This document shows, in pieces, positions 8,880 through 17,900 of a stretch of DNA of 64,000 nt; position 1 is the stretch's first letter, and each line of letters opens with the position of its first letter. Both the position numbers and the translations under genes were made by a program. Location of the stretch: positions 48,044 to 112,043 of the forward strand of contig CAZQKR010000012.1 in NCBI GenBank assembly GCA_964594045.1, in the 5' to 3' direction. This DNA is from UBA2365 sp964594045. Lineage in GTDB: Bacteria; Bacteroidota; Bacteroidia; Chitinophagales; Saprospiraceae. Below the pieces are notes generated by a model. It ran no database searches and was not told where the DNA came from. It worked only from the letters and a program-made list of their open reading frames with translations.

Positions 8880-11039
8880 TTACAGGAATGGTGCAATGAC
8901 CAGTGCCACAACAGACATCAATTTCAGTAAGATATTCAATGATGGACCTGATGTATCCTTGAACGGATCACCGACTGTGTCGCCAACTACAGTTGCTTTA
9001 TGTGGATCTGAACCTTTGTAATATGTTTTGCCGTTGATCTCAACACCGGATTCAAACATTTTTTTCGCATTATCCCATGCGCCACCGGCATTGGACTGGA
9101 AGATGGCCATCAGCACACCTGTTGCGGTTACACCAGCCAGCAATCCACCAAGCATTTCAGCACCACCGAGGAAACCAATCGCAACAGGGGTACCTACTGC
9201 CAGCAAGCCGGGAAGGATCATTTCCCTGATAGAAGCTGTAGTTGAAATTTCAACACACTTGCTATACTCAGCTTTACCATCTGCAGCATCAAATACTTTC
9301 TGATCTTCAGCGGACCATTCATGATGGTCAATACCTTCATTTTTCCTCATCAGGGCAAGAGCAGCCTTAAGTTCAGGGATATCGGCAAATTGCCTTCTTA
9401 CTTCCTGTATCATGTCCATAGCAGCTCTTCCGACTGCGTTCATTGCGAGTGAAGAGAACAGGAAAGGCAGCATGGCGCCGATAAACAGACCACCCATTAC
9501 CATTGGTTGCGAAACATCAATTGCATCAATACCAACTGTTGTCATATATGCAGCGAATAAAGCCAGTGCAGTCAAGGCAGCTGAGCCTATTGCGAATCCT
9601 TTTCCGATGGCGGCTGTGGTATTACCTACTGCATCCAGCTTGTCTGTCCTTTGTCTGACTTCTTTTGGAAGGTCTGCCATTTCAGCAATTCCCCCTGCAT
9701 TGTCTGAGATCGGTCCGTAAGCATCCACTGCCAGTTGAACACCTGTATTGGAAAGCATACCTACCGCAGCAATGGCGATACCATATAAACCTGCGAAATA
9801 GTGAGATCCAATAATGGCTGCAGCCAATACAAGAATAGGAATTGCAGTGGATTGCATACCTACACCTAAGCCGGCTATTATATTGGTAGCCGAACCTGTG
9901 AGAGATTGTTTAACGATGGATCTTACCGGTTTTGTACCTGTGCCGGTGTAAAACTCGGTGATCAGGCCGATCAGTAACCCGGCAACAAGTCCGATGATCA
10001 CTGCAAAGAAAACGCCATTTGCCGTATAGGTGATTCCATTAAAATCCCATGATCCTGGCAACATCCACTGCACGATAAAGTAGGTTGCGATCAACATCAG
10101 TGCTGAAGAAAGGAATTCACCGTTATTAAGTGCTTTTTGAGGGTTTCCGCCTTCAGAAACACGTACAAAGAAAGTCCCCAAAATGGATGTGAGAATGCCG
10201 ACACCAGCCAATACCAGAGGTAAAAGTACGGCATTAAGTCCATTGAAATCATTTGTGTTTTCAAAGCCAACCAGCCCGATATAGGTTGCACCCAAAACCA
10301 TGGTACCTACGATGGCACCCACATAGGATTCAAAAAGGTCTGCACCCATTCCGGCAACGTCACCCACATTATCACCCACATTATCCGCTATGGTTGCTGG
10401 ATTTAACGGGTGGTCTTCAGGAATACCTGCTTCCACCTTCCCTACCAGGTCAGCTCCGACGTCTGCTGCTTTGGTGTAAATTCCACCTCCGACCCTGGCA
10501 AAGAGTGCGATGGATGAAGCTCCGAAAGAGAAACCGGTCACAACGGTAATAACCTTGTTGATGTCCCAGTCCATATTGGTATAAATTGCGAAAAGTCCTC
10601 CTAATCCAAGAACACCAAGACCGACAACGCCCAGACCCATCACAGATCCGCCGGCGAAAGCAACTTCCAGCGCTTTGCCCAGACTTTTCCTCGCTGCATT
10701 GGTCGTTCTGATGTTCGCTTTTGTTGCCACTGTCATGCCGATAAATCCTGCCAGTGCTGAACATAGGGCGCCGATGATAAAAGACAGGGCAACCAGCGGG
10801 TGAGAACCTTCAGTAGTTCCACTGATACCCAACAAAATAGCCACAGCAATAACAAATATTGACAGCAATTTGTATTCAGCTCTCAGGAAAGCCATTGCCC
10901 CTTTGGCAATATTTGCACCGATCTGTTGCATCCGCTCATTGCCCGGGTCCTGTTTTGTAACCCAGCTGGATTTCCAGAATGTAAACAACAATCCCAGCAA
11001 CCCAAAAACGGGAATTAAGTAAATTAATGTTTGTACCAT
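8880..11039 (-). CDS. hppA: K+-dependent membrane-bound ion-translocating pyrophosphatase
   Basis: A membrane pyrophosphatase of 719 residues with about 16 helices, which couples pyrophosphate hydrolysis to ion export. The signature GGGIYTKAADVGADLVGKVE is at 184-203 and DNVGDNVGDVAGMGADLFES at 219-238. The cofactor motif reads GNTTAAIGK (472-480); alanine at the fifth position (A476), with glycine at 479, marks the K+-dependent class, where K+-independent enzymes have lysine. The gate glutamate is E237 in DLFESY, the position typical of Na+-pumping and some dual or K+-dependent H+ pumps, not of the plant type (DLFGSYAE). Sequence alone does not separate Na+, H+ or dual transport. It is monocistronic, convergent with the PLP gene, and has a long upstream region. 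Confidence 0.95.
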   Translation of the reverse strand: MVQTLIYLIPVFGLLGLLFTFWKSSWVTKQDPGNERMQQIGANIAKGAMAFLRAEYKLLSIFVIAVAILLGISGTTEGSHPLVALSFIIGALCSALAGFIGMTVATKANIRTTNAARKSLGKALEVAFAGGSVMGLGVVGLGVLGLGGLFAIYTNMDWDINKVITVVTGFSFGASSIALFARVGGGIYTKAADVGADLVGKVEAGIPEDHPLNPATIADNVGDNVGDVAGMGADLFESYVGAIVGTMVLGATYIGLVGFENTNDFNGLNAVLLPLVLAGVGILTSILGTFFVRVSEGGNPQKALNNGEFLSSALMLIATYFIVQWMLPGSWDFNGITYTANGVFFAVIIGLVAGLLIGLITEFYTGTGTKPVRSIVKQSLTGSATNIIAGLGVGMQSTAIPILVLAAAIIGSHYFAGLYGIAIAAVGMLSNTGVQLAVDAYGPISDNAGGIAEMADLPKEVRQRTDKLDAVGNTTAAIGKGFAIGSAALTALALFAAYMTTVGIDAIDVSQPMVMGGLFIGAMLPFLFSSLAMNAVGRAAMDMIQEVRRQFADIPELKAALALMRKNEGIDHHEWSAEDQKVFDAADGKAEYSKCVEISTTASIREMILPGLLAVGTPVAIGFLGGAEMLGGLLAGVTATGVLMAIFQSNAGGAWDNAKKMFESGVEINGKTYYKGSDPHKATVVGDTVGDPFKDTSGPSLNILLKLMSVVALVIAPFL

Positions 11040-12215
11040 GATTTGTTTTGTTCTATTGGTTAATTAATTGAATCTGAGTTCAGATCCTGTTTTCAAAAAA
11101 CAAGCTGCTAAAATAGAAAAAAAATATTTGATTTTTAAATTTATCGCATTAACAGTTTATTTGAATTACACAATATTTTAAATATTTGGAATCAATGTAA
11201 TTTGGTAGTCTTGTCTGTACATTCATTGAATTCGGAAGATCATTTGGGTAAACCAAGCCAAAAACGGGAATTCCGGTATTTTATTTCGAAATACAACATT
11301 ATCAAATAGGTCGTAAGTTGCAACAATTTCCTTTAATTTGTCTTTCGGATCAGGTATTAACAGAAATGTGCCAGGATCTCTATAATATCTGTGGTGGATA
11401 TGTTTACAGGGTTGTACTGCTCATATAAAATCTATAATGTTGCTTATATCTGTTCTTGTTGCTAAATCGTTATTCCCTCAGTAACTTTGTTCTTTTATTC
11501 AATCGGATCATCAAAAAAAAGAAATTATTTAGAGGCAAGGGCATATAAAAGCTTTTAACCGAAAATAATATTACTGTAGCCTCAGGCTTTCCTTTTTCAT
11601 TGTTGATCAAAGTATTGAAACAGCTATGAAGATGATCTTTCCCGTATTTTCAAATTTTGTCGATCAGATGGTTAGAAAAAAATAATGAACAGGATTCAAA
11701 TAATGAAGTGGTTAAAAATTATGTTGATTGCTGAAAATGACCGACCGTTCCAGAAAGGTGAAAATTTGGTGAATATTCAAGGGAGGTAACACGAAGTGGT
11801 GGGTCAACCAAAAAGTCAAGGCGAAGCACTTTTTGGGTTGGGTACCGGAATGTACGGGACTTGAAAACGCTGAAGCACCTGGTTGAAAATGCTGACAAGC
11901 TTGCCTTACAAGTGCTGACATACAAAGTATCGTCAGTATCAAAGATGCCGACAAGCATGCTTCGTCAGTATTCGTCAGTGATTTGCTTGCAAGCATGAAG
12001 ATACATTTTAAACAACTTCAATGGTATAGAAATAGATTTAATGATGTTGCTCCATTATTTGGTATTATACCTTCATTCATTTTCTTCAAACTGACAGATG
12101 ATATAGCGCTCGGTATGAACAACTGCAATAAAAAAATAAATGATTACGCAACCTTTAAATGATATTAATGAGTATAGTCAGTTGTTAAATATTTGTTCAA
12201 CTAAAAAGCACGATA
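11040..12215. other. 1.2-kb intergenic region without a convincing gene
   Basis: The first 150 bp form the AT-rich leader of the pyrophosphatase gene (a -7-like TATTTTAG on the minus strand near 11107-11114). From 11880 to 11995 there are short imperfect echoes (gctgacaagcttgc, gccgacaagcatgc, cgtcagtat, cgtcagtg) that create an open frame on the minus strand at 11712-11996. Its composition is unlike a protein and I do not call it. A possible gene remnant at 11223-11420 is listed separately. Confidence 0.6.
11223..11420 (-). pseudogene. Possible gene remnant (66 codons, no start codon)
   Basis: An open frame bounded by TGA on both sides encodes a protein-like stretch containing HHRYYRDPGTFLLIPDPKDK and ending PFLAWFTQMIFRIQ. 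There is no ATG, GTG or TTG in a useful place, and a neighbouring frame just upstream also reads plausibly (ILYEQYNPVNISTTD). This is what a decayed gene 3' end would look like. I do not recognise the family; chance is a real alternative. Confidence 0.25.
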
Positions 12216-12899
12216 ATGAAGAAACACATTTTAGGATTGATGATGATCGGATTTCTGGCAATGTATTCCTGCAACACCGAAACGGATGTTGTAACAGAAG
12301 AAAATGTTGCTGATTTGATTCTTGAAACAAGGGGGCTGACAAACGATTGCTTTGAATTTGTTTTTCCTGTAACATTCCAAATGAGGGATGGCAGTGAATT
12401 GATTGTTACTTCCCAGGAAGAATTGGAAGCACTGAAAGGTGAAAATCATGGGAATTTGAAACTGGTTTTCCCTGTCAATATTATCAATTCAGCAGGCGAA
12501 CCCGTTGTAGTAGAAGACCACGAACAAATGCGACAAATACTCGAAGACTGTGGTTTTGTAAAACAAGGTGGAAATGGCGGGAAACATGGTAATGGCGGAA
12601 ATCACGGAAAAGGCGGGAAAGGTGGTAAAATGGGTCCTAATGGCTGGGCTTATCACAATATTCCCAAATGCTTTGAAGTGGTATTTCCTGTCACGGTAAT
12701 CTTTCCGGATGAAACAACATTGGAAGTTGCTGATAAAACAGCCTTGCAGAATGCCTGGAAAGCCTGGAAAGAAGCAAATCCGGGAACAAAAGGAGGTCCC
12801 GTTTTTGAGTTTCCTATACAGGTGATCAAAGACGGGGAAACTGATCCAATCACGATCAATTCAAAAGAAGAGTTAATTGCATTGCGAAAGAGTTGTTAA
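12216..12899 (+). CDS. Repeat lipoprotein with a Gly/His/Lys-rich linker
   Basis: A protein of 227 residues with a lipoprotein signal; the lipobox ends at C19 (LAMYSC). It holds four divergent copies of a unit of about 50 residues: FEFVFPVTFQMRDGSELIVT with TSQEELEAL; LKLVFPVNI with VEDHEQMRQIL; FEVVFPVTVIF with VADKTALQNAW; FEFPIQVI with NSKEELIAL. Each is a beta pair followed by a short helix. Between copies two and three is a linker of GNGG/KHG/KGGK repeats, flexible and possibly metal-binding. No known family comes to mind. It precedes the sigma-factor gene by 63 bp, with a terminator-like hairpin in between, so it may be the target or partner of that regulatory pair. Confidence 0.7.
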   Translation: MKKHILGLMMIGFLAMYSCNTETDVVTEENVADLILETRGLTNDCFEFVFPVTFQMRDGSELIVTSQEELEALKGENHGNLKLVFPVNIINSAGEPVVVEDHEQMRQILEDCGFVKQGGNGGKHGNGGNHGKGGKGGKMGPNGWAYHNIPKCFEVVFPVTVIFPDETTLEVADKTALQNAWKAWKEANPGTKGGPVFEFPIQVIKDGETDPITINSKEELIALRKSC

Positions 12900-12913
12900 A
12901 AAAATTCATTTTT

Positions 12914-12951
12914 GAGGGCAGGAAAGGATTTTCCTGCTCTTTATTATTTTT
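12914..12951 (+). terminator. Hairpin with U-rich tail between lipoprotein and sigma-factor genes
   Basis: Stem GCAGGAAA / TTTCCTGC (12918-12925 and 12930-12937) followed by a T-rich tail. It would end or attenuate transcripts of the lipoprotein gene. The tail contains TATTTTTG (12945-12952), a perfect -7 match, so part of it may instead be promoter for the sigma gene. Confidence 0.6.
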
Positions 12952-12962
12952 GATCGTAGCTT

Positions 12963-13541
12963 TTGAAGGGAGATATTCATATTAATTTACTGATCGAACA
13001 GATAAAATGTTCGAGCGAAGCTGCGGAATACAAGCTGTTCAGTCTGTATTTCCCTTATGTCAAATCCATTTGTAACCGATACGCTTCCAGCGACCAGGAA
13101 GCTCAGGAAATGGTCAATGATACTTTCCTTAAAGTATTCCGGAATATTGATAAATATGACCCGGAATATGATTTTAAACCCTGGTTAAGAAAGGTATGTA
13201 TCAATTGTTGTTTGTCGTATAACAAAAAACAGTTCGTTCATTTTACATCGCTGGAACCTGAAATGGTCAATCAATATTTTCAGGACGATCAGGATCATTT
13301 GACAGATCATTTTCATCCTGATGAATGTTTTTCCCTGTTGAGGGAATTGTCGCCACAATACAGGACTATATTTAACCTTTACGTTTTTGAGGAGATGAAA
13401 CACCATGAAATTGCCCAGGAGCTGAATATTTCGGTTGGGACTTCCAAATCCAATCTCAACCGTGCCAAAGCCAAACTGATTGAGATCATGAGAATAAGGA
13501 AACCTGAAATTTTCAAACAGAAAATCGCTTTGAATGGATAA
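12963..13541 (+). CDS. ECF-type RNA polymerase sigma factor
   Basis: A protein of 192 residues with sigma region 2 at about 25-90 (LFSLYFPYVKSICNRYASSD, then FKPWLRKVCINCCLSYNKK) and sigma region 4 at about 122-175 (LSPQYRTIFNLYVFEEM, then HHEIAQELNISVGTSKSNLN with the helix-turn-helix). It has no regions 1 or 3, as expected for group IV sigma factors. The start is taken as TTG at 12963; no ATG lies between it and region 2. The last 8 bases overlap the next gene, a typical sigma / regulator coupling. It probably responds to a cell-envelope signal relayed by the downstream membrane protein. Confidence 0.9.
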   Translation: MKGDIHINLLIEQIKCSSEAAEYKLFSLYFPYVKSICNRYASSDQEAQEMVNDTFLKVFRNIDKYDPEYDFKPWLRKVCINCCLSYNKKQFVHFTSLEPEMVNQYFQDDQDHLTDHFHPDECFSLLRELSPQYRTIFNLYVFEEMKHHEIAQELNISVGTSKSNLNRAKAKLIEIMRIRKPEIFKQKIALNG

Positions 13542-14886
13542 TTTTTTACGCGAATTCAGAGATAAGGTCGAACAGGTGGGTATACCTGATGCTCAGCCTT
13601 CGGATTGGGAATCGTTCAAGGATTTCCGGGAAGGTAAAGGGGTCAGAAAGAACCCGGTGTTGAGTAAAAAAATACCCAAAAAATTGATTGCAGGTATTGC
13701 CGCTGCAATGATGATCGGTATATCATTATGGGCATATTTTACTTCTCCTCACATATCAGGGAGAAAAGATATTGCTGTTGAGGCAACAGAAAATAAGGGG
13801 TCAACAACGACAACAGGTCAGAAAATGTCCGGCTCCGGATCTTCAGAAGAAGCAAAGTCAGCAGAAGATCTTTTTGATATGGGACAGATGGAACCGGGAT
13901 CTGTTGAGATCAACGAAACTAAAACTTTGGCAGAAAGTGTGTCCGATCCAATGTTTCAAAGAGATATTCATAAAGAATCAGGAAGAAAAGTTATTGGAAG
14001 AGAAGGAAATACACCTGCAAAAACTGAAAAGAGATCCGATGTTGAAGTTGCCAAACCGGATTGGAAGACAGAACAAGATTTACAAATTGAGCTCGCGTCC
14101 GGCTGGAAGAATTCAGGCGCTCTGCCAGAGGTACAGGATATTAAGCAAAGTATGGAAAATCAGCCTGAATGGGTTGAAAACGGATCTTACGGGAAGGTTT
14201 GGATCGACCGTTTACCCGGGTCCGGATTAAGTTTATTTCATCACCGGCAGAATATTGCGCTGAGTAATGCCTTCTCAGTGTTGGCCAATAGCTCAGCGGC
14301 TTCGGTTCAACCCAGGATACGTGCAGGGGGATCAGTTCATTTTATTGTACCGATAGAGGACCGGATTGGCGCGACCTTCCACTCGGGTTATCGGATTTTC
14401 GCTGATTATGCGATCTCCGGGAGATTCAGAGTTGGCTTTAACTGGTCCAAATCAGCTTATACCCGGACGATACCGGATAAAAAATTGTATCCGAGCCTGG
14501 AAGAGATCAATCCGCGGAGTACGGATGAACAATTGGAAGAATTGACCGTTGATGCCAGTTTGACCAAAGCGGGAGTTTTTGTGAGTTATGATTTATTGCG
14601 GTTTGGAGGGTTGAAAAACAATATTGGCCTGGGCATTCAAAGAGATCTTTCTGCAAAATTTGAATTCAAAATGCAGGTACGGGATAAAATGGGCGCACAG
14701 CACATCCAACATCAAAAGAAAAACATCATTCCAAGATCAAGGTATTTCATCAGTCCGCAGTATCAGGTGAGTTATACGATTGGAGATCAGGTCAATTTAT
14801 TTGCTGATGCCCAATATGATATATCATTGGCACCCGGCAGGGAAAGATATCTGAGTTTTGATGTTGGTGCTGCCTATATCTTTTAA
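13534..14886 (+). CDS. Sigma-regulator-like membrane protein fused to an outer-membrane beta-barrel-like domain
   Basis: A protein of 450 residues. Residues 1-48 are cytoplasmic in character and occupy the place of an anti-sigma domain. One membrane helix follows (about 50-69: LIAGIAAAMMIGISLWAYF). Residues 70-220 are hydrophilic, rich in E, K, S and T, and look like a disordered periplasmic spacer. From about 225 to the end there are alternating amphipathic strands (RIRAGGSVHFIVPI, RIGATFHSGYRIF, QVNLFADAQYDISL) and a final FDVGAAYIF with the terminal phenylalanine of outer-membrane barrels. It overlaps the sigma gene by 8 bp. Proteins of this layout next to ECF sigma genes occur in Bacteroidota, but their mechanism is not established to my knowledge. 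The barrel is inferred from pattern only. Confidence 0.7.
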   Translation: MDNFLREFRDKVEQVGIPDAQPSDWESFKDFREGKGVRKNPVLSKKIPKKLIAGIAAAMMIGISLWAYFTSPHISGRKDIAVEATENKGSTTTTGQKMSGSGSSEEAKSAEDLFDMGQMEPGSVEINETKTLAESVSDPMFQRDIHKESGRKVIGREGNTPAKTEKRSDVEVAKPDWKTEQDLQIELASGWKNSGALPEVQDIKQSMENQPEWVENGSYGKVWIDRLPGSGLSLFHHRQNIALSNAFSVLANSSAASVQPRIRAGGSVHFIVPIEDRIGATFHSGYRIFADYAISGRFRVGFNWSKSAYTRTIPDKKLYPSLEEINPRSTDEQLEELTVDASLTKAGVFVSYDLLRFGGLKNNIGLGIQRDLSAKFEFKMQVRDKMGAQHIQHQKKNIIPRSRYFISPQYQVSYTIGDQVNLFADAQYDISLAPGRERYLSFDVGAAYIF

Positions 14887-14915
14887 AACACCCGGCTTTT
14901 CTGACCGGGTGTTTT
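14885..14915 (+). terminator. Bidirectional terminator between the regulator and the fibre-gene cluster
   Basis: Perfect 11-bp stem AAAACACCCGG / CCGGGTGTTTT with a 9-nt loop. It lies between two converging genes and can serve both. Confidence 0.85.
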
Positions 14916-14969
14916 CATGAATATTTTTTCGGTCATGCCAAATTATATTTGGCTGTTTTCAGGTGTTTT

Positions 14970-17900
14970 TTATCTCAATGCTGTTTTGGAACTGTTTTGC
15001 TCCAGCAGTGCAGAGATCTGTGCCTGTTGTTGCTGAACGATCTTTTTCAGTTCGGCGATCTCTGTTTGTTGAGAGGTGATCATGACCTGTTGTTCCTGAA
15101 TTGCTTTAACAATCGGCATGATGAAATCGGTATACCTCAATGAATACACTTCACTGGAATTTTTTGGAATATCAATGCCTGGAAAGTCAAATCCAATTTC
15201 CATTGCCACCTGTTCAACTTCCTGAGCGATGAAACCGGTAAATTTTCTGTTTTTTATTTCATCATGATTGATTTTCATAAAAAGTGTATCCGGTGTACCC
15301 CATATTTGATGCAGTACTTCAGGGTTTTGGTAATAGGTGACTGGTCTAAGTTTATTGATGAAAGCTAATCCCTGAACATTTTCTCTGACATTGGATTTCA
15401 TTCTATCATCAGAATAAGCAGATATGCCCGAAACCTGTGCCCTGATCTCACTGACAGCCGTATTTCCCAGCAATACCTGGTTATCACCCGTGCATTGCCC
15501 ATCCTGTACATTGTAACCCAGGACACTGACATTATTTCGATCTGTACTGATATTTATTGATGCCCCTAAAAAAGTACAGTTACTGTGGTTTCCATTAATG
15601 GCAGAATTGCTGCCTAAAGCTGTATTTGATAGGCCGCTTATATTGCCGAAAAGTGATTGATCCCCAACTGCTGTATTATTATTTCCATTTGTATTATTAT
15701 AAAGTGTGTTCATTCCAACAGCTGTATTACTGCTGCCGGCAGAATTTGAAAATAGGGCATCATGGCCAATAGCTGTATTGTCTAATCCGGTGTTATTTGC
15801 CGCGGTTGTTGATCCTCGCAGTGACTGGAATCCTACAGAAGTATTGGTATTTTCCCATTCAGAGGCTAAATCGTTCGCATATCGCTGAGAATATGCACCG
15901 ACAGCAACGCCATAATGTCCTGCTACACTGGAATATAATGCATCCTGTCCTGATGCAGTATTGCTGTATCCATTTGTGTTAAAGCTCAATGCATTCAGAC
16001 CAATTGCTGTATTGTGTGAACCAGTACTGCTATAACGAAGTGCATTTACTCCAACAGCTGTATTGCTTGATCCGGTAGTGTTTCCTAAAAGTGCCGACAT
16101 TCCGATTGCTGTATTGTCTGTTCCAGTGGTGTTGTAAGCAAGAGAACTTACTCCTATTGCAGTGTTGTTGGATCCTTCCGTGTTAGTGTAAAGTGTCTCT
16201 AATCCGAATGCGGCGTTATTAGATCCGGATGTATTTGAAAAGAGTGTACTTGCACCTGTTGCAGTATTATTATTACCTCCCTGATTATTAAACATTGATT
16301 GGTCTCCGATAGCCGTATTCCATTTTCCTGTATTCTCTGACGGCGTGTTGCTGCCTTTTAAAGCTTCGGCACCAATTGCAGTATTGAAATTTTCAATTGA
16401 AGTTTCTGTATTATTGGCAAAACTCATTGCATTATATCCTATTGCAGTGCTTCTGCTTCCAGCCTTATTGGAAAGAAGAGCCTGATACCCATAAGCAGTA
16501 TTTGAAGTACCGGTTGTATTATCCATTGCTGCATGAAATCCTGTGACAGTGTTGTAATTTCCGGTTGTACTATAATACAGTGCTCCTGTTCCGATAGCTA
16601 TGTTATTATAGCCGGTTGTATTTGAAAATAAAGCGTCATAACCAAATGCTTCATTGGAAGTTCCGGTTGTATTTGAATACAAAGCATTTACACCGACAGC
16701 GGTATTACCATAGGAAGTAGAATTTGAGTATAAAGATTTAGTTCCCAATGCTGTATTCCCATAACCTGTTGTATTTTTATATAATGACTGATACCCCGAT
16801 GCTGTATTGGAATGACCATTTTCATTCGAATACAGTGATTCTGCGCCAAAAGATGCATTAAAATTTCCATTTTTATTGCTGAACATAGCTTTATCACCAA
16901 AGGCGCAATTCCATTTACCGGTATTCTGAGCAGGACTGGTACTTCCCCTGAGGGCTTCACTCCCTACAGCCGTATTGTTCGCATCTTCCACTGTTGAAGT
17001 ACTATCAGCGTACAGCATGGTCCTGTACCCCACAGCTGTATTCCTGTTCTTTGCATTATTGGATGAAAGCGAGCCCTGTCCAATAGCTGTATTGAAACTA
17101 CCTGTTTTGTTAAATTTCAAGGAACTCTTGCCAAAAGCTGAATTGCTGTTGCCGATGGTATTACTATACATTGACTGATCTCCGGTTGCGGTATTCATAT
17201 TTCCCCCTGAATTAAGAAATAAAGATTGGGCTCCTAATGCGATATTGTATTTTCCTGTATTATTCAGGGGCAATTCACTTCCTTTAAGGGCTTCTGAACC
17301 AATGGCTATATTGTAGGTATTCGATGAAATATCAGAACTGTCAGCATAGTACATCGCCTGATAACCTATCGCAACATTATGGTGTTTTGCTTTGTTCAAA
17401 TAGAGCGCCTGGTAGCCACTGGCTGTGTTCATTGACCCGGAGGTATTTGAATAGGATGATCCGGAACCGGATGCTGTATTGTTATTTCCATCATCATTCT
17501 TATAGAGACTCTCATAACCCATTGCAGTATTGTTAAAGCCATTGGTGTTGGAGAACAATGATTCCATTCCCAATCCAGCATTGAAATCACCTCCTTTATT
17601 ATTGAACAAGGATTTCGATCCGATAGCAGTATTCCATGCACCTGTGTTGTTTGCAGGATCCGTGCTACCTCTCAATGCTTCACTTCCCAAAGCGGTGTTA
17701 TACGTATCAACCAGAGCAGATGTGCTGTCTGAATAAAACATTGCATTAAATCCAACTGCCGTGTTATAGTTTTTGGCTTTGTTAAAGTTTAGGGAACCAA
17801 CCCCAACTGAGGTATTATAACTTCCAGTTTTTAATTGTCTCATTGACCCCGCCCCGTATGATGAATTCTGATTTCCTGAACTATTGTCAAACATAGATTG

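Noticed and set aside
11712..11996. Open frame of 94 codons on the minus strand
   Set aside because: Composition is created by short DNA echoes, two frames are open at once, and no signal, domain or ribosome site supports it.
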